The notes: generated by a model not told the origin, from the sequence alone. A stretch of 64,000 bases of DNA from Chitinophaga cymbidii (GCF_007992715.1 NZ_BKAU01000002.1:620001-684000), one strand, 5' to 3'; numbered from the stretch's first letter, positions 42,166 through 51,877 are shown. Program-made: numbers and translations.

Positions 42166-42217
42166 ATCTGGCCGGCCTGCCGGATATGCCACGGGAAAAA
42201 TTCCCTAATTTCGGTGC

Positions 42218-43387
42218 ATGTTAAGCTACTGGGAAAAGCAAAGCCTCCTGCATTACGACTGCATCATCCTCGGCAGTGGCATCGTGGGCCTGTCCACCGC
42301 CATCAGCCTGAAGGAAAAAGCGCCCCGCAAACGGATACTCGTGCTGGAACGGGGACTGTTGCCCACCGGCGCCAGTACAAAAAATGCCGGATTTGCATGC
42401 ATCGGCAGCCTGACGGAGATACTGGACGATCTGGAGCATATGACGCCCGAAGAAGTAGTAGCGCTTGTGCAGCTGCGGCGTAAAGGCTTGCAGCTCCTGC
42501 GCAGCCGCATCGGCGACGACCGCATGCAGTACCGCGAGAACGGCAGCTACGAACTGATCAGCGAAATAGAAATGCCGGCATTGCAGCGGCTGGACGAGGT
42601 GAACGCCCTGCTGTCCGGCATCCTGCCCGGCCCCGCATTTTCCATGGCGGACGAGCGGCTGGCAAGTTTCGGTTTTAACGGAACTTACGTGAAGTCGCTT
42701 GTTAAAAATAATTACGAAGGAGAACTGCATACCGGGATGATGATGCGAACGCTGATCGATGTGGCGATTGAAAGGGGAATAGAGATAAAAACCGGTTGTA
42801 ATGTGGCGTGGATAGATGAAACGGGGAAAGGAGCGGAGGTGTATGTGGCATCTGCCGGCGCGCGCCTGGAACCTCATGCCGCCGCAAATGAAGCCGGCAT
42901 CACCTTCACCGCCTCCCAGGCTGCCGTCTGCACCAACGCCTTCGCACAAACCCTGCTGCCTGAAGTGAACGTCACCCCCGGCCGCGGCCAGGTGCTGATC
43001 ACCTCCGCCGTAAAAGGGCTCCCCTTCAAAGGCGTATTTCATTTCGATAAAGGATATTACTATTTCCGCGAGCTGAACGGCCGCGTGCTCTTCGGCGGCG
43101 GCCGCAATATGGACGTGGCCGGCGAAACCACCACCAGCATCGCGCTGCAGGAAAGCATCCAGCAAAACCTCGAAGAAAAGCTCCGCACCCTCATCCTCCC
43201 GCACCACCCCTTCACTATCGAAGACCGCTGGGCAGGCATCATGGCCTTCGGCCCCACAAAGCAACCCCTTGTGCAGCCGCATTCAGACCATATCTTCTTC
43301 GCCGTACGGATGGGCGGAATGGGCGTGGCCATCGGCTCCGAGATCGGCCGGCAGCTCGCCGCCATGATGCTGCAGAACGCCTCCTAA
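42218..43387 (+). CDS. FAD-dependent amine/amino acid oxidoreductase (DAO family)
   Basis: A 389-residue flavoprotein of the D-amino acid oxidase/glycine oxidase superfamily. The dinucleotide-binding start DCIILGSGIVGLSTAISLKEKAPRKRILVLERG is followed by LPTGASTKNAGFACIGSL, and near the end GRGQVLITSAVKGLPFKGVFHFDKGYYYFRELNGRVLFGGGRN and WAGIMAFGPTKQPLVQPH. Such enzymes oxidise amino acids, sarcosine or related amines. The substrate is not evident. It is a single gene after the ilv operon terminator, with a TAATTTCG box five bases before the start. Confidence 0.85.
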   Translation: MLSYWEKQSLLHYDCIILGSGIVGLSTAISLKEKAPRKRILVLERGLLPTGASTKNAGFACIGSLTEILDDLEHMTPEEVVALVQLRRKGLQLLRSRIGDDRMQYRENGSYELISEIEMPALQRLDEVNALLSGILPGPAFSMADERLASFGFNGTYVKSLVKNNYEGELHTGMMMRTLIDVAIERGIEIKTGCNVAWIDETGKGAEVYVASAGARLEPHAAANEAGITFTASQAAVCTNAFAQTLLPEVNVTPGRGQVLITSAVKGLPFKGVFHFDKGYYYFRELNGRVLFGGGRNMDVAGETTTSIALQESIQQNLEEKLRTLILPHHPFTIEDRWAGIMAFGPTKQPLVQPHSDHIFFAVRMGGMGVAIGSEIGRQLAAMMLQNAS

Positions 43388-43425
43388 ACTATCCTGTCAA
43401 AAACTGATACAGAATTACCGTTCGC

Positions 43426-43455
43426 TTGTAAGCCAGCAGCACAATCTTTATATTG
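43426..43455 (+). promoter_or_regulatory. Candidate promoter of the second fucosidase gene
   Basis: TTG at 43426-43428, a 20-base spacer and TATATTG at 43449-43455 resemble the Bacteroidota promoter with one T missing in the -7 box. The start codon is at 43485. Confidence 0.5.
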
Positions 43456-43484
43456 TAACTTCCCTGATAAACCACGTTAAACAT

Positions 43485-44954
43485 ATGAAACACCTGAGAC
43501 ATCTGTTATGGCTACTGCTACCGTTCACCCTGCAGGCGCAAAACTACAAACCCACCTGGGAGTCCATCGACAGCCGGCCCGTTCCCGCATGGTTTGAAAA
43601 TGCCAAGTTCGGCATCTTCATCCACTGGGGCGTGTATTCCGTGCCCGCCTGGTCGCCCAAAGGCACCTACTCCGAATGGTACCAGCACTGGCTGCAGAAC
43701 AAAAAGATCTTTGGCAATAACAATCCTTCCCCCACCGCCGTGTTCGATCATCACAACAAGGTGTGGGGAAAAGACTTTTCCTACTACCAGTTCGCCGATC
43801 ATTTTAAGGTCGAAGATTACGATCCCGATGCATGGGCGAAGCTCTTTGAAAGATCAGGCGCCAAATATATCGTGCTCACGTCCAAGCATCACGACGGCTT
43901 CGCGCTGTGGCCTAGCAAAGAAGCCTCCAAAGCCTTCGGCCGCCCCTGGAACGCCATGGAGTCCGCCGCCAAGCGCGATGTGCTGGGCGATCTGACCACC
44001 GCCGTGAAAAAGACCGACCTGAAAATGGGCTTTTACTATTCGCTGTATGAATGGTACAATCCGCTGTACGTGAGCAAGCAGTACGACAAATACGTGAACG
44101 AGCACATGCTGCCGCAGATGAAAGAGCTGGTGAACCGGTACGAGCCGGACATTGTATGGACGGACGGAGAATGGGACCACAGCGATACGCTCTGGAAATC
44201 ACGCGAGTTCCTCGCCTGGCTGTATAATGAATCGCCCGTGAAAGATAAGGTAGCGGTGAACGACCGCTGGGGCAAGGGCATCCGCCAGAAGCACGGCGGG
44301 TATTACACCACGGAATATGAAGTAGGCAAGAAATATGACCGTCCCTGGGAAGAGTGCCGGGGCATGGGCTTCTCTTTCGGGTATAACCGGAATGAAGATG
44401 TAGAAGATTATAACAGCACCCAATCCCTCATTTACCTGCTGGTAGACATCGTTAGCAGCGGGGGCAACCTGTTGCTGGATATTGGTCCCGATGCGCATGG
44501 CAAGATCCCGCCCATCATGCAGGAACGTTTGCTGGAGATTGGCAAATGGCTGGACGTGAACGGCGAAGCGATCTATAACACCCGCGCCTGGAAAACGCAC
44601 GTGCAGTGGTCCGAAGGCCGGCAGGACTGGAAGCCCGCTTCCGGTATGGTCAGCGGGGAAGCCCTGCTGAAGCAGACCGTGAACCCCGATCCGGGATTCG
44701 CTGTAAAAGAGCTTTTCTTTACCCGTAACGGCAGCACCGTATATGCCATCGCGCCGCAGCTGCCCGAAGGCAAATTTCTCATCAAAGGGCTGCAGCCCTC
44801 TTCCCGTACCACCGTTTCCATGCTGGGCCTCAGGCAGCCCCTGACGTATAAAAAGGTGAAGGACGGGATAGAGGTGACCGTGCCGAAGTTATCCATCCGG
44901 GAAGTTCCCTGCGAGCATGCATTTGCATTTAAAGTGACGTATATTACCGAGTAA
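43485..44954 (+). CDS. Secreted GH29 alpha-L-fucosidase
   Basis: A 489-residue GH29 enzyme with signal peptide (MKHLRHLLWLLLPFTLQAQ). Marks: FGIFIHWGVYSVPAW, SGAKYIVLTSKHHDGFALW, LKMGFYYSLYEWYNPLY, the nucleophile Asp in DIVWTDGEWDHSDTLW, and SSGGNLLLDIGPDAHGKIPPIMQERL. A C-terminal beta-sandwich region follows. It differs from the copy at 30569 in the active-site surroundings (SEWYQHWL insert), so its target linkage may differ. It is next to a xylose utilisation set; fucosylated xyloglucan contains both sugars, a possible shared source, but no xyloglucanase is present. Confidence 0.94.
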   Translation: MKHLRHLLWLLLPFTLQAQNYKPTWESIDSRPVPAWFENAKFGIFIHWGVYSVPAWSPKGTYSEWYQHWLQNKKIFGNNNPSPTAVFDHHNKVWGKDFSYYQFADHFKVEDYDPDAWAKLFERSGAKYIVLTSKHHDGFALWPSKEASKAFGRPWNAMESAAKRDVLGDLTTAVKKTDLKMGFYYSLYEWYNPLYVSKQYDKYVNEHMLPQMKELVNRYEPDIVWTDGEWDHSDTLWKSREFLAWLYNESPVKDKVAVNDRWGKGIRQKHGGYYTTEYEVGKKYDRPWEECRGMGFSFGYNRNEDVEDYNSTQSLIYLLVDIVSSGGNLLLDIGPDAHGKIPPIMQERLLEIGKWLDVNGEAIYNTRAWKTHVQWSEGRQDWKPASGMVSGEALLKQTVNPDPGFAVKELFFTRNGSTVYAIAPQLPEGKFLIKGLQPSSRTTVSMLGLRQPLTYKKVKDGIEVTVPKLSIREVPCEHAFAFKVTYITE

Positions 44955-44963
44955 AAAACATTT

Positions 44964-45004
44964 TAAACGTATTTTTTACGTTTATAGAATAGTTTATTAT
45001 CTTG
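44964..45004 (+). promoter_or_regulatory. Promoter and 21-bp palindromic operator of the xylose operon
   Basis: TAAACGTA at 44964-44971 and TACGTTTA at 44977-44984 form a perfect 8-bp palindrome around TTTTT. A TATCTTG box at 44998-45004 suggests that the palindrome covers the -33 region. Two more half sites, ACGTTTA at 45023-45029 and ACGTTTT at 45031-45037, lie just downstream. This is the layout of a repressor site controlling the symporter-xylB-xylA-galM genes. The regulator is not in the window as far as I can tell. Confidence 0.55.
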
Positions 45005-45049
45005 ACGAACTATTTTTTTACCACGTTTACACGTTTTCACTGATCTAAC

Positions 45050-46684
45050 ATGCAAAATTCAAGCTTATTCGCCTGGGACTACGTTGTGTTCTTTATCTAT
45101 TTCATCATTGTAGCCGGATATGGATATTATATCTATAACCGGAAGAAAAAGGCACTGACGGATACCAAAGATTTCTTCCTGGCTGAAGGATCTCTTACCT
45201 GGTGGGCCATTGGCGCCTCACTCATCGCATCCAACATTTCTGCAGAACAGTTCATCGGCATGTCCGGCTCCGGTTTTAAAATGGGGCTGGCTATTTCCAC
45301 CTATGAATGGATGGCCGCGGCAACCTTGCTGGTGGTGGCTATCTTCTTCCTGCCGATCTATCTGAAGAACAAGATCTACACGATGCCGCAATTCCTTTTG
45401 CAGCGGTACGACAATCGTGTGAGTACGGTGATGGCCATCTTCTGGCTGCTGCTGTACGTTTTCGTGAACCTTACGTCCATCCTCTATCTTGGCGCGCTGG
45501 CGGTGCAGACCATTTCGGGTTACGATTTTGTGACCTGTATGATCGGCCTGGCTGTTTTCGCGATCCTGATTACGTTGGGCGGGATGAAGGTGATCGGTTT
45601 TACGGACGTGATACAGGTGTTCTTCCTCGTACTGGGCGGTCTTGCTACCACCTACCTGGCGTTGAACCTCGTTTCGCAGAACCTCGGTGACGCCGGCACT
45701 TCCTATTCCGTAACCGGGATGATGGACGGACTTGGCCTGCTGCGGCAGAAAGCGCCGGAGCATTTTCACATGATCTTCGACAAGAGCAATCCCAACTACG
45801 CGGAGCTGCCGGGCATTGCCGTGCTGATAGGCGGTATGTGGATCGTGAACCTGAACTACTGGGGATGCAACCAGTACATCACGCAGCGCGCGCTGGGCGC
45901 GGATTTGAAGACCGCCCGCAACGGCCTGCTGTTCGCCGGGTTCCTCAAGCTGCTGATGCCGGTGATCGTAGTACTGCCGGGCATTGCGGCATACGTGCTG
46001 TACAAGAACGGCATGTTCCAGCAGGAAATGCTCGACGCAAACGGCGTCGTAAAACCCGACCATGCGTATCCCATCCTCCTGAACCTGCTGCCGGAGGGCC
46101 TGAAAGGCTTGTCCTTCGCCGCGCTCACCGCCGCGATCGTGGCATCGCTGGCAGGAAAGGCCAACAGTATCGCTACGATCTTTACGCTCGACATCTATAA
46201 ACATTTCATCAAGAAGGACGCTACCGAACAGGACCAGGTGAAAGTGGGCCGCATTGTGATCATCGTGGCCTGCGTGATCGCCGCCTGTGTGGCGCCGGCG
46301 CTGAAGAGCCTGGACCAGGGCTTCCAGTTCATCCAGGAATATACCGGCTTTATCTCTCCGGGCGTATTCGCTATCTTCATCATGGGATTCTTCTGGAAGC
46401 GCACCACGGCCAACGCGGCCCTGATCGGCGCGATCCTCGCGATCCCCTTGTCCGTATTATTCAAATTCGCAATGCCCTCCCTGCCGTTCATTAACAGGAT
46501 GGGATGGGTATTCGTGATCATAGTTGCACTGATGATCGTTATCAGCCTGCTGGACCCGAAAAGCAAGAACAACGAGAAAGGACTGGAAGTGGATGCTTCC
46601 ATGTTCAAACTCAACACCGGCTTTGCGGTGGGTGCTATCATAATCTGCGGCATCCTGGCGGCGTTGTATACGATCTTCTGGTAG
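45050..46684 (+). CDS. Sodium/sugar symporter (SSS family, SglT type)
   Basis: A 544-residue inner-membrane transporter with about 13-14 membrane segments. Family marks: KDFFLAEGSLTWWAIGASLIASNISAEQFIGMSGSGFKMGLAISTYEWMAA at the N-terminus, YWGCNQYITQRALGADLKTARNGLLFAGFLKLLMP in the middle and FAALTAAIVASLAGKANSIATIFTLDIYK toward the end. It is of the vSGLT branch that couples sodium to glucose, galactose or xylose uptake. Position immediately before xylB, xylA and galM points to xylose. A long hairpin lies between this gene and xylB. Confidence 0.93.
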   Translation: MQNSSLFAWDYVVFFIYFIIVAGYGYYIYNRKKKALTDTKDFFLAEGSLTWWAIGASLIASNISAEQFIGMSGSGFKMGLAISTYEWMAAATLLVVAIFFLPIYLKNKIYTMPQFLLQRYDNRVSTVMAIFWLLLYVFVNLTSILYLGALAVQTISGYDFVTCMIGLAVFAILITLGGMKVIGFTDVIQVFFLVLGGLATTYLALNLVSQNLGDAGTSYSVTGMMDGLGLLRQKAPEHFHMIFDKSNPNYAELPGIAVLIGGMWIVNLNYWGCNQYITQRALGADLKTARNGLLFAGFLKLLMPVIVVLPGIAAYVLYKNGMFQQEMLDANGVVKPDHAYPILLNLLPEGLKGLSFAALTAAIVASLAGKANSIATIFTLDIYKHFIKKDATEQDQVKVGRIVIIVACVIAACVAPALKSLDQGFQFIQEYTGFISPGVFAIFIMGFFWKRTTANAALIGAILAIPLSVLFKFAMPSLPFINRMGWVFVIIVALMIVISLLDPKSKNNEKGLEVDASMFKLNTGFAVGAIIICGILAALYTIFW

Positions 46685-46693
46685 AAGATTACC

Positions 46694-46752
46694 AGGGCTG
46701 ACTAAAAGGTCCGCAAAGGATCTTTCCGGAAGGCGTCCTTTTAGTCAGCCCT
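46694..46752 (+). repeat. 16-bp perfect inverted repeat between symporter gene and xylB
   Basis: AGGGCTGACTAAAAGG at 46694-46709 and its exact inverse at 46737-46752 would form a 16-bp stem with an inner structured loop. A short T-run occurs at 46760-46766, eight bases after the stem, so termination is possible but not typical. It may act as a partial terminator or as a 3' stabiliser that sets different levels of transporter and kinase message. Confidence 0.75.
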
Positions 46753-46771
46753 CAAAACCCTTTTTTACGCT

Positions 46772-48253
46772 ATGTACCTGATAGGCTACGACATCGGTTC
46801 TTCCTCCATCAAAGCAGCGCTGCTGGACGCCGCCACCGGCAAATGTCTCGCCGCTGCCACCGGATCGGCAGAAGAGCTGGTCATCAATGTTCCCCGCTCC
46901 GGATGGGCGGAACAAGACCCTGAAATGTGGTGGCGGGAAGTGGTGAAAGCCACGCATGCCCTGCAAAAGCAACACCCCTTCGATCCCGCAAAGGTCAATG
47001 CCATTGGCATCGCTTACCAGATGCATGGCCTCGTGTGCGTCGATAAAGATCAGCAGGTACTCCGCCCCTCCATCATCTGGTGCGACAGCCGCGCCGTTAA
47101 AACCGGCGATGAAGCCGCCCACGCGCTGGGCGACAATTATACCCTGCCGCATCTCCTCAATTCCCCCGGCAACTTCACCGCCTCAAAGCTGCGCTGGGTA
47201 CAGCAGCACGAACCGGAACTGTATGCCCGCATACACAAGATCATGCTGCCCGGCGATTTCATTGCGCTGCGGCTGACCGGAGAAGCCACGACCACTTTGT
47301 CCGGCTTGTCGGAAGGCATTTTCTGGGATTTTGCGGAGCAGGAAATTTCAGAACCCCTGCTAAAGCATTACGGGATCGACCGCTCCCTGCTTTCCACCAT
47401 CGTTCCCACTTTCGGGGACCAGGGGAAAGTAACGGAACAGGCCGCCTCGCTGCTGGGGTTACGTGCAGGCATCCCCGTTACTTACCGCGCGGGCGATCAG
47501 CCCAACAACGCATTTTCGCTCAACGTGCTGCAACCCGGCGAAGCCGCTACTACAGCGGGTACATCGGGTGTGGTATATGCCGTGCATGATAAAGTGGCCT
47601 ACGATGCCGAAAGCCGCGTGAACACATTTATACACGTGAACAATACGAAGGAAGCCATCCGCAACGGCGTGCTCATGTGCCTCAACGGCACCGGCATCCT
47701 CAACAGCTGGCTGCGCTCCATCACCGGCGGCATAGACTATCCCAAAATGAACGACCTTGCCGCCAAAGCGCCCGTGGGCGCGGACGGCCTGCAGATATTC
47801 CCCTTCGGGAACGGCGCGGAACGCATTCTCGCCAACGGGCAACCCGGCGCAAGGGTAGAAGGGTTGGAGTTTGGCGTACATCATACCGCACATTTGCTGC
47901 GCGCCGGACAGGAAGGTATCGTGTATGCATTGACGTATGGCGTGGATATTATGCGCGACATGGGCCTGCAGATCAGCCGCGTACGCGCCGGCCGCGCCAA
48001 TATGTTCCTCAGCCCGCTGTTCCGCGAAGCATTCGCCAACACCTGCGGCGTGACCATCGAGCTGTATAACACAGACGGCGCCCTCGGCGCCGCACGCGCC
48101 GCCGGCGTGGGGTCGGGCCTGTTCCCGCAATTGCAGGACGCCTTCATCGGCATGGAATGCCTCGCCACCATCGAACCGGGAAAAGATCAACAGGCATACG
48201 GCGAAGTATACACGAAATGGAAAGACAGGCTGGAAAAAATTTTACAGGAATAA
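46772..48253 (+). CDS. xylB: Xylulokinase
   Basis: A 493-residue FGGY-family sugar kinase that phosphorylates D-xylulose. The N-terminal ATPase-fold motif [23 protein letters not shown], the catalytic Asp region [16 protein letters not shown], and the second-domain motifs [37 protein letters not shown] and [33 protein letters not shown] are all present. Followed after 13 bases by xylA, which supplies its substrate. The FGGY family includes other kinases, but the adjacent isomerase makes xylulose the clear choice. Confidence 0.94.
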   Translation: MYLIGYDIGSSSIKAALLDAATGKCLAAATGSAEELVINVPRSGWAEQDPEMWWREVVKATHALQKQHPFDPAKVNAIGIAYQMHGLVCVDKDQQVLRPSIIWCDSRAVKTGDEAAHALGDNYTLPHLLNSPGNFTASKLRWVQQHEPELYARIHKIMLPGDFIALRLTGEATTTLSGLSEGIFWDFAEQEISEPLLKHYGIDRSLLSTIVPTFGDQGKVTEQAASLLGLRAGIPVTYRAGDQPNNAFSLNVLQPGEAATTAGTSGVVYAVHDKVAYDAESRVNTFIHVNNTKEAIRNGVLMCLNGTGILNSWLRSITGGIDYPKMNDLAAKAPVGADGLQIFPFGNGAERILANGQPGARVEGLEFGVHHTAHLLRAGQEGIVYALTYGVDIMRDMGLQISRVRAGRANMFLSPLFREAFANTCGVTIELYNTDGALGAARAAGVGSGLFPQLQDAFIGMECLATIEPGKDQQAYGEVYTKWKDRLEKILQE

Positions 48254-48266
48254 TAAAACAGTAACA

Positions 48267-49595
48267 ATGAATATCATCACAGGAAACAAAACGTATTTTC
48301 CTTCCGTAGGACAGATCCGGTTTGAAGGACCGCAGTCGGACAACCCCCTGGCGTACAAATGGTACGACGAGAACAAAGTGATCAACGGCAAGCCGCTGAA
48401 AGAATTATTCAAATTCGCTGTAAGCTACTGGCACACCTTCTGCGGAACAGGCGGCGACCCCTTTGGTCCCGGTACGAAGCAATTCCCCTGGCTCACCGCT
48501 AACGATCCCGTGCAGCAGGCCAAAGACAAAATGGACGCCGCATTTGAATTCATCACCAAGCTGGGCGTTCCCTACTATTGCTTCCACGACATCGACCTGA
48601 TCGATGAAGGCAGCAGCCTTTCCCAATACGAAAGCCATCTGCAGCAGATCGTGGAATATGCCAAAGGGAAGCAGCAGGAGAGTGGCGTGAAGCTGCTCTG
48701 GGGAACCGCCAACGTGTTCAGCAACCCGCGTTATATGAACGGCGCTTCCACCAACCCGGACTTCTCCGTGGTGGCCCACGCCGGCACGCAGGTGAAGAAC
48801 GCGCTGGACGCTACCATCGCGCTGGGCGGTGAAAATTATGTGTTCTGGGGCGGCCGCGAAGGATATATGACCTTGCTCAACACCAACATGAAAAGGGAAG
48901 TGGAGCACCTCGCCCGTTTCCTCACCATGGCCCGCGACTACGCGCGCAAGCAGGGATTCAAGGGCGTGTTCTTCATTGAACCGAAGCCTTGCGAACCCAC
49001 CAAGCATCAATACGATTACGATAGCGCCACGGTGATCGGCTTTCTGCGGCATTACGGGCTGGACAAGGATTTTAAGCTGAACATCGAAGTGAACCACGCT
49101 ACGCTGGCCGGCCACACTTTCCAGCATGAGCTGCAGGTAGCGGCGGATGCCGGCATGCTCGGCAGCATAGACGCCAACCGCGGCGATTACCAGAACGGCT
49201 GGGATACCGACCAGTTCCCGATGAACCTCAACGACCTCATAGAAACCATGCTCGTGATCCTGGAAGCCGGCGGATTTGCCGGCGGCGGTGTGAACTTCGA
49301 CGCAAAAACGCGCCGGAACTCCACCGACCTGGAAGATATCTTCCACGCGCATATCGGCGGCATGGACACCTTTGCCCGCGCGGCGATCATTGCGGACAGG
49401 GTGCTCCGCGAATCCCCCTATAAAAAGTTCCGCACAGACCGCTACGCTTCTTTCGACAGCGGGCAGGGCAAGGCTTTTGAGGAAGGTAAGCTGCAACTGG
49501 AAGACCTGCGTGCCTTCGCGCTCGCCAACGGCGAACCGAAGCAGACCAGCGGCAAACAGGAATGGCTCGAAAACATCATCAATCAGTATATCTAG
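48267..49595 (+). CDS. xylA: Xylose isomerase
   Basis: A 442-residue class II xylose isomerase (longer form with an N-terminal extension). Catalytic and metal residues are seen in [13 protein letters not shown] (catalytic His), [58 protein letters not shown] and [28 protein letters not shown]. It converts D-xylose to D-xylulose. Third gene of the xylose set; the epimerase gene starts two bases after its stop. Confidence 0.97.
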   Translation: MNIITGNKTYFPSVGQIRFEGPQSDNPLAYKWYDENKVINGKPLKELFKFAVSYWHTFCGTGGDPFGPGTKQFPWLTANDPVQQAKDKMDAAFEFITKLGVPYYCFHDIDLIDEGSSLSQYESHLQQIVEYAKGKQQESGVKLLWGTANVFSNPRYMNGASTNPDFSVVAHAGTQVKNALDATIALGGENYVFWGGREGYMTLLNTNMKREVEHLARFLTMARDYARKQGFKGVFFIEPKPCEPTKHQYDYDSATVIGFLRHYGLDKDFKLNIEVNHATLAGHTFQHELQVAADAGMLGSIDANRGDYQNGWDTDQFPMNLNDLIETMLVILEAGGFAGGGVNFDAKTRRNSTDLEDIFHAHIGGMDTFARAAIIADRVLRESPYKKFRTDRYASFDSGQGKAFEEGKLQLEDLRAFALANGEPKQTSGKQEWLENIINQYI

Positions 49596-49597
49596 CA

Positions 49598-50527
49598 ATG
49601 GCATTCAGCATAGCGCGTCAACAGCAAAACGGATTTGACACCATCGAACTAAAAGACAGCACCGGCACCCGCGTAGCGGTCATCCCCGGCCTGGGCGCCT
49701 CCCTGCACGTTTTTGAGGTAGGAGGGCTGAACGTGATCGACAACTACCCGGACATCAATGCTTTCCGCGCTGAAGTGAACGACAGCTTCAAAAGCGTGAA
49801 GCTGAGCCCCTTTGCATGCCGGATCAACGATTCCGCCTACACATGGGAACAAAAGAAGCATACCATCGCCAAATCCTCCATCCACGGCCTGCTGTACGAT
49901 GTAGCGTTTGAAGTAACGGACGAATCGGCGGACGAAGAGGCCGCCAGTATCACGCTGGCGCACCAGTACAAAGGCGCCGATCCCGGTTATCCTTTTGCAT
50001 ATACCTGCAACGTGCAATACCGCCTGCTGCCCGGTAACATGCTGGAAGTGATCACCACCGTGATCAACCAGGACGAACATACGATCCCGGTAATGGACGG
50101 CTGGCACCCGTATTTCAGCACCGGCACACCGGTAGACCGGCTGGAACTGCAATTTTCTTCCAAAGAGATCGTGGAGTTCGACGAACGCCTCCTCCCCACG
50201 GGTAAATTGCTGCCCTACACCACTTTTGCCCAGCCGAAAAGCATGGCGGGAGTGGAGCTGGACAATTCTTTCCTGCTGGATTTCACCCAGCCGTCCCCGT
50301 TATGCACGCTCCGCGACCCGGAAAAAGGGATCAGCATCGAATTCTATCCCGATCCGCATTACCCGGTGCTGCAGGTCTATACCCCGCCGCACCGCGGGAG
50401 CGTAGCCATAGAAAACCTTTCCGGCGCGCCGGATGCATTCAATAACGGCATCGGGCTGGTGCAGCTGGAAGCAGGTCAAAGCGCCCGTTTTACCACTACG
50501 ATCAGGGTAAAACAGGATCAGGCATAA
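49598..50527 (+). CDS. galM: Aldose 1-epimerase (mutarotase)
   Basis: A 309-residue epimerase of the GalM fold that interconverts alpha and beta sugar anomers. Visible: VAVIPGLGASLHVFEVGGLNVIDNY, the catalytic His region FACRINDSAYTWEQKKHTIAKSSIHGLLYD, VMDGWHPYFSTG and LQVYTPPHRGSVAIENLSGAPDAFNNG. The ATG at 49598, two bases after the xylA stop, is preferred to an upstream ATG inside xylA. In this operon it would speed formation of the anomer used by xylose isomerase. Confidence 0.92.
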   Translation: MAFSIARQQQNGFDTIELKDSTGTRVAVIPGLGASLHVFEVGGLNVIDNYPDINAFRAEVNDSFKSVKLSPFACRINDSAYTWEQKKHTIAKSSIHGLLYDVAFEVTDESADEEAASITLAHQYKGADPGYPFAYTCNVQYRLLPGNMLEVITTVINQDEHTIPVMDGWHPYFSTGTPVDRLELQFSSKEIVEFDERLLPTGKLLPYTTFAQPKSMAGVELDNSFLLDFTQPSPLCTLRDPEKGISIEFYPDPHYPVLQVYTPPHRGSVAIENLSGAPDAFNNGIGLVQLEAGQSARFTTTIRVKQDQA

Positions 50528-50613
50528 ATGCTGCCCGGCGAACATCCTGTGAATCAACCGTTTTATCAGCCATAAAAGCCATAGTGGCGATTTTGCCCCA
50601 CTTTGTGGTTGTT

Positions 50614-50629
50614 TGGCACAAACTTTGAA
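50614..50629 (+). promoter_or_regulatory. Sigma-54-like promoter of the csbD-type gene
   Basis: TGGCAC at 50614-50619, five bases, then TTGAA at 50625-50629 resembles the sigma-54 consensus TGGCAC-N5-TTGCA with the GG doublet intact and the -12 GC changed to GA. No TAnnTTTG box is found nearby. The start codon is 47 bases downstream. Confidence 0.4.
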
Positions 50630-50675
50630 TTTCATATACCGGACCCCTCATTATTAATCTTAAAACCTTTTGATT

Positions 50676-50861
50676 ATGGACATCCTGATGATCAAGGGCC
50701 GGTGGAGTGAGATCAGAGAAAAGTTGAAAAACATGTTCGCTGATCTGTCGGATACGGACCTGTTTTACGAAACAGGCAAGGATGACCGGCTGATCGGACA
50801 AATTCAGATCAAACTCGGCAAATCAAGGGATGAGGTGATCTCCCTTATCCGTTCCTTGTAA
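50676..50861 (+). CDS. CsbD-family stress protein
   Basis: A 61-residue charged helical protein. KGRWSEIREKLKNMFADLSDTDLFYETGKDDRLIGQIQIKLGKSRDEVISLI fits the CsbD family, small abundant proteins induced in stress and stationary phase with no settled function. Start ATG at 50676. It is a single gene closed by a strong terminator, with a possible sigma-54-type promoter, consistent with condition-specific expression. Confidence 0.85.
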   Translation: MDILMIKGRWSEIREKLKNMFADLSDTDLFYETGKDDRLIGQIQIKLGKSRDEVISLIRSL

Positions 50862-50874
50862 AAAAATAGGCAAC

Positions 50875-50924
50875 GCCGTTAACCGGAAGCAAAGGCAAGC
50901 TGCTCCCCGGTTAACGGCTTTTTT
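50875..50924 (+). terminator. Intrinsic terminator of the csbD-type gene
   Basis: GCCGTTAACCGG at 50875-50886 pairs perfectly with CCGGTTAACGGC at 50907-50918, followed by six T residues. Loop of 20 bases. Confidence 0.93.
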
Positions 50925-51003
50925 GGGAAACATTTAACAGCAGGCGGTGTAATAAAGCAGTGAGGCTTAACTATTTTGGTGCATAATTGTTGATAATAAT
51001 AGT

Positions 51004-51771
51004 ATGAAATCCTGCAGACCGTTCCCGTCCATTATCCTCCTTTGCCTGCTGGCGGGAGGCTTTCTTCCTGAAACACAGGCCCAGACGCTTCCCGTGACCG
51101 TACGCGGCCAGGTGACCGACACAGCGCGGCAACTGGTATTGTATCCCGCTACTGTACGGAACAAAAAGACCAATGTGCGCGTATTTACAGACAACGGCGG
51201 CTATTACCGCATTCCCGCCAGCCAGGGCGACACCATCCTCATTTCTTTTATCGGTTACGTAGGGCAGGCTTTCGTAGTGAATAACACAGCGGGAGAAGAA
51301 GTGAAGAACGTAAGGCTGGCGCTGCAGGAACGTTTTCTGCCGCGGGTGGAAGTGTCCGGTAAATGGAACCCTTACCAGCTGGATTCTATCGCGCGGTATG
51401 AAGAATACCGCCCCTTCCTGGAAACGCGCAGCAGAACGCTGGTAGACACGGAGAAAAGATCGCAGGGCGGTTTTGGCCTCACCTTCAGCCCGTTTACCCG
51501 CTACTCCCGCAAACAGAAAGACCTCCGCAAATTCAAGGAGCTGTACGCGAAAAACGAAATGCAGCGGTATGTGGATTACCGGTATTCAAAACCGTTCGTG
51601 CAGCGTGTGACCGGCCTCTCCGGCGACTCCCTGATCAAATTCATGTATAAATACCAGCCGCCGTACGACATGCTGCGCGAGATGAACAACGAAACACTCA
51701 TTTTCTGGATATCCGAAAGAGCGCTGCAGTGGCGGAAAGATCCGAACGTGACGTTGAAGCCGGAGGATTGA
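51004..51771 (+). CDS. Secreted protein with carboxypeptidase-regulatory-like domain
   Basis: A 255-residue exported protein. Signal peptide (about residues 1-26, ending TQAQ), then a carboxypeptidase-regulatory-like beta sandwich (VTVRGQVTDTARQLVLYPATVRNKKTNVRVFTDNGGYYRIPASQGDTILISFIGYVGQAFVV). The sandwich is like that at the start of SusC proteins, but no plug or barrel follows. The second half (about 115-255) is basic and helical with many Tyr and Lys and matches nothing I recognise. Likely periplasmic or outer-membrane attached. It converges on the protease gene and shares a bidirectional terminator with it. Confidence 0.75.
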   Translation: MKSCRPFPSIILLCLLAGGFLPETQAQTLPVTVRGQVTDTARQLVLYPATVRNKKTNVRVFTDNGGYYRIPASQGDTILISFIGYVGQAFVVNNTAGEEVKNVRLALQERFLPRVEVSGKWNPYQLDSIARYEEYRPFLETRSRTLVDTEKRSQGGFGLTFSPFTRYSRKQKDLRKFKELYAKNEMQRYVDYRYSKPFVQRVTGLSGDSLIKFMYKYQPPYDMLREMNNETLIFWISERALQWRKDPNVTLKPED

Positions 51772-51825
51772 AGCCTGGCGCGTACCCTGAAACAGCAAGA
51801 TTTCAGCAACGAACTTATAAAAGCG

Positions 51826-51851
51826 AAAAGGCCGGATCACTCCGGCCTTTT
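51826..51851. terminator. Bidirectional terminator between convergent genes
   Basis: AAAAGGCCGGA at 51826-51836 pairs perfectly with TCCGGCCTTTT at 51841-51851 around TCAC. The A and T arms provide a U-run in both directions, serving the genes ending at 51771 and 51878. Confidence 0.9.
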
Positions 51852-51877
51852 ACGCTTATTTTTCATTTTCTACGTAC

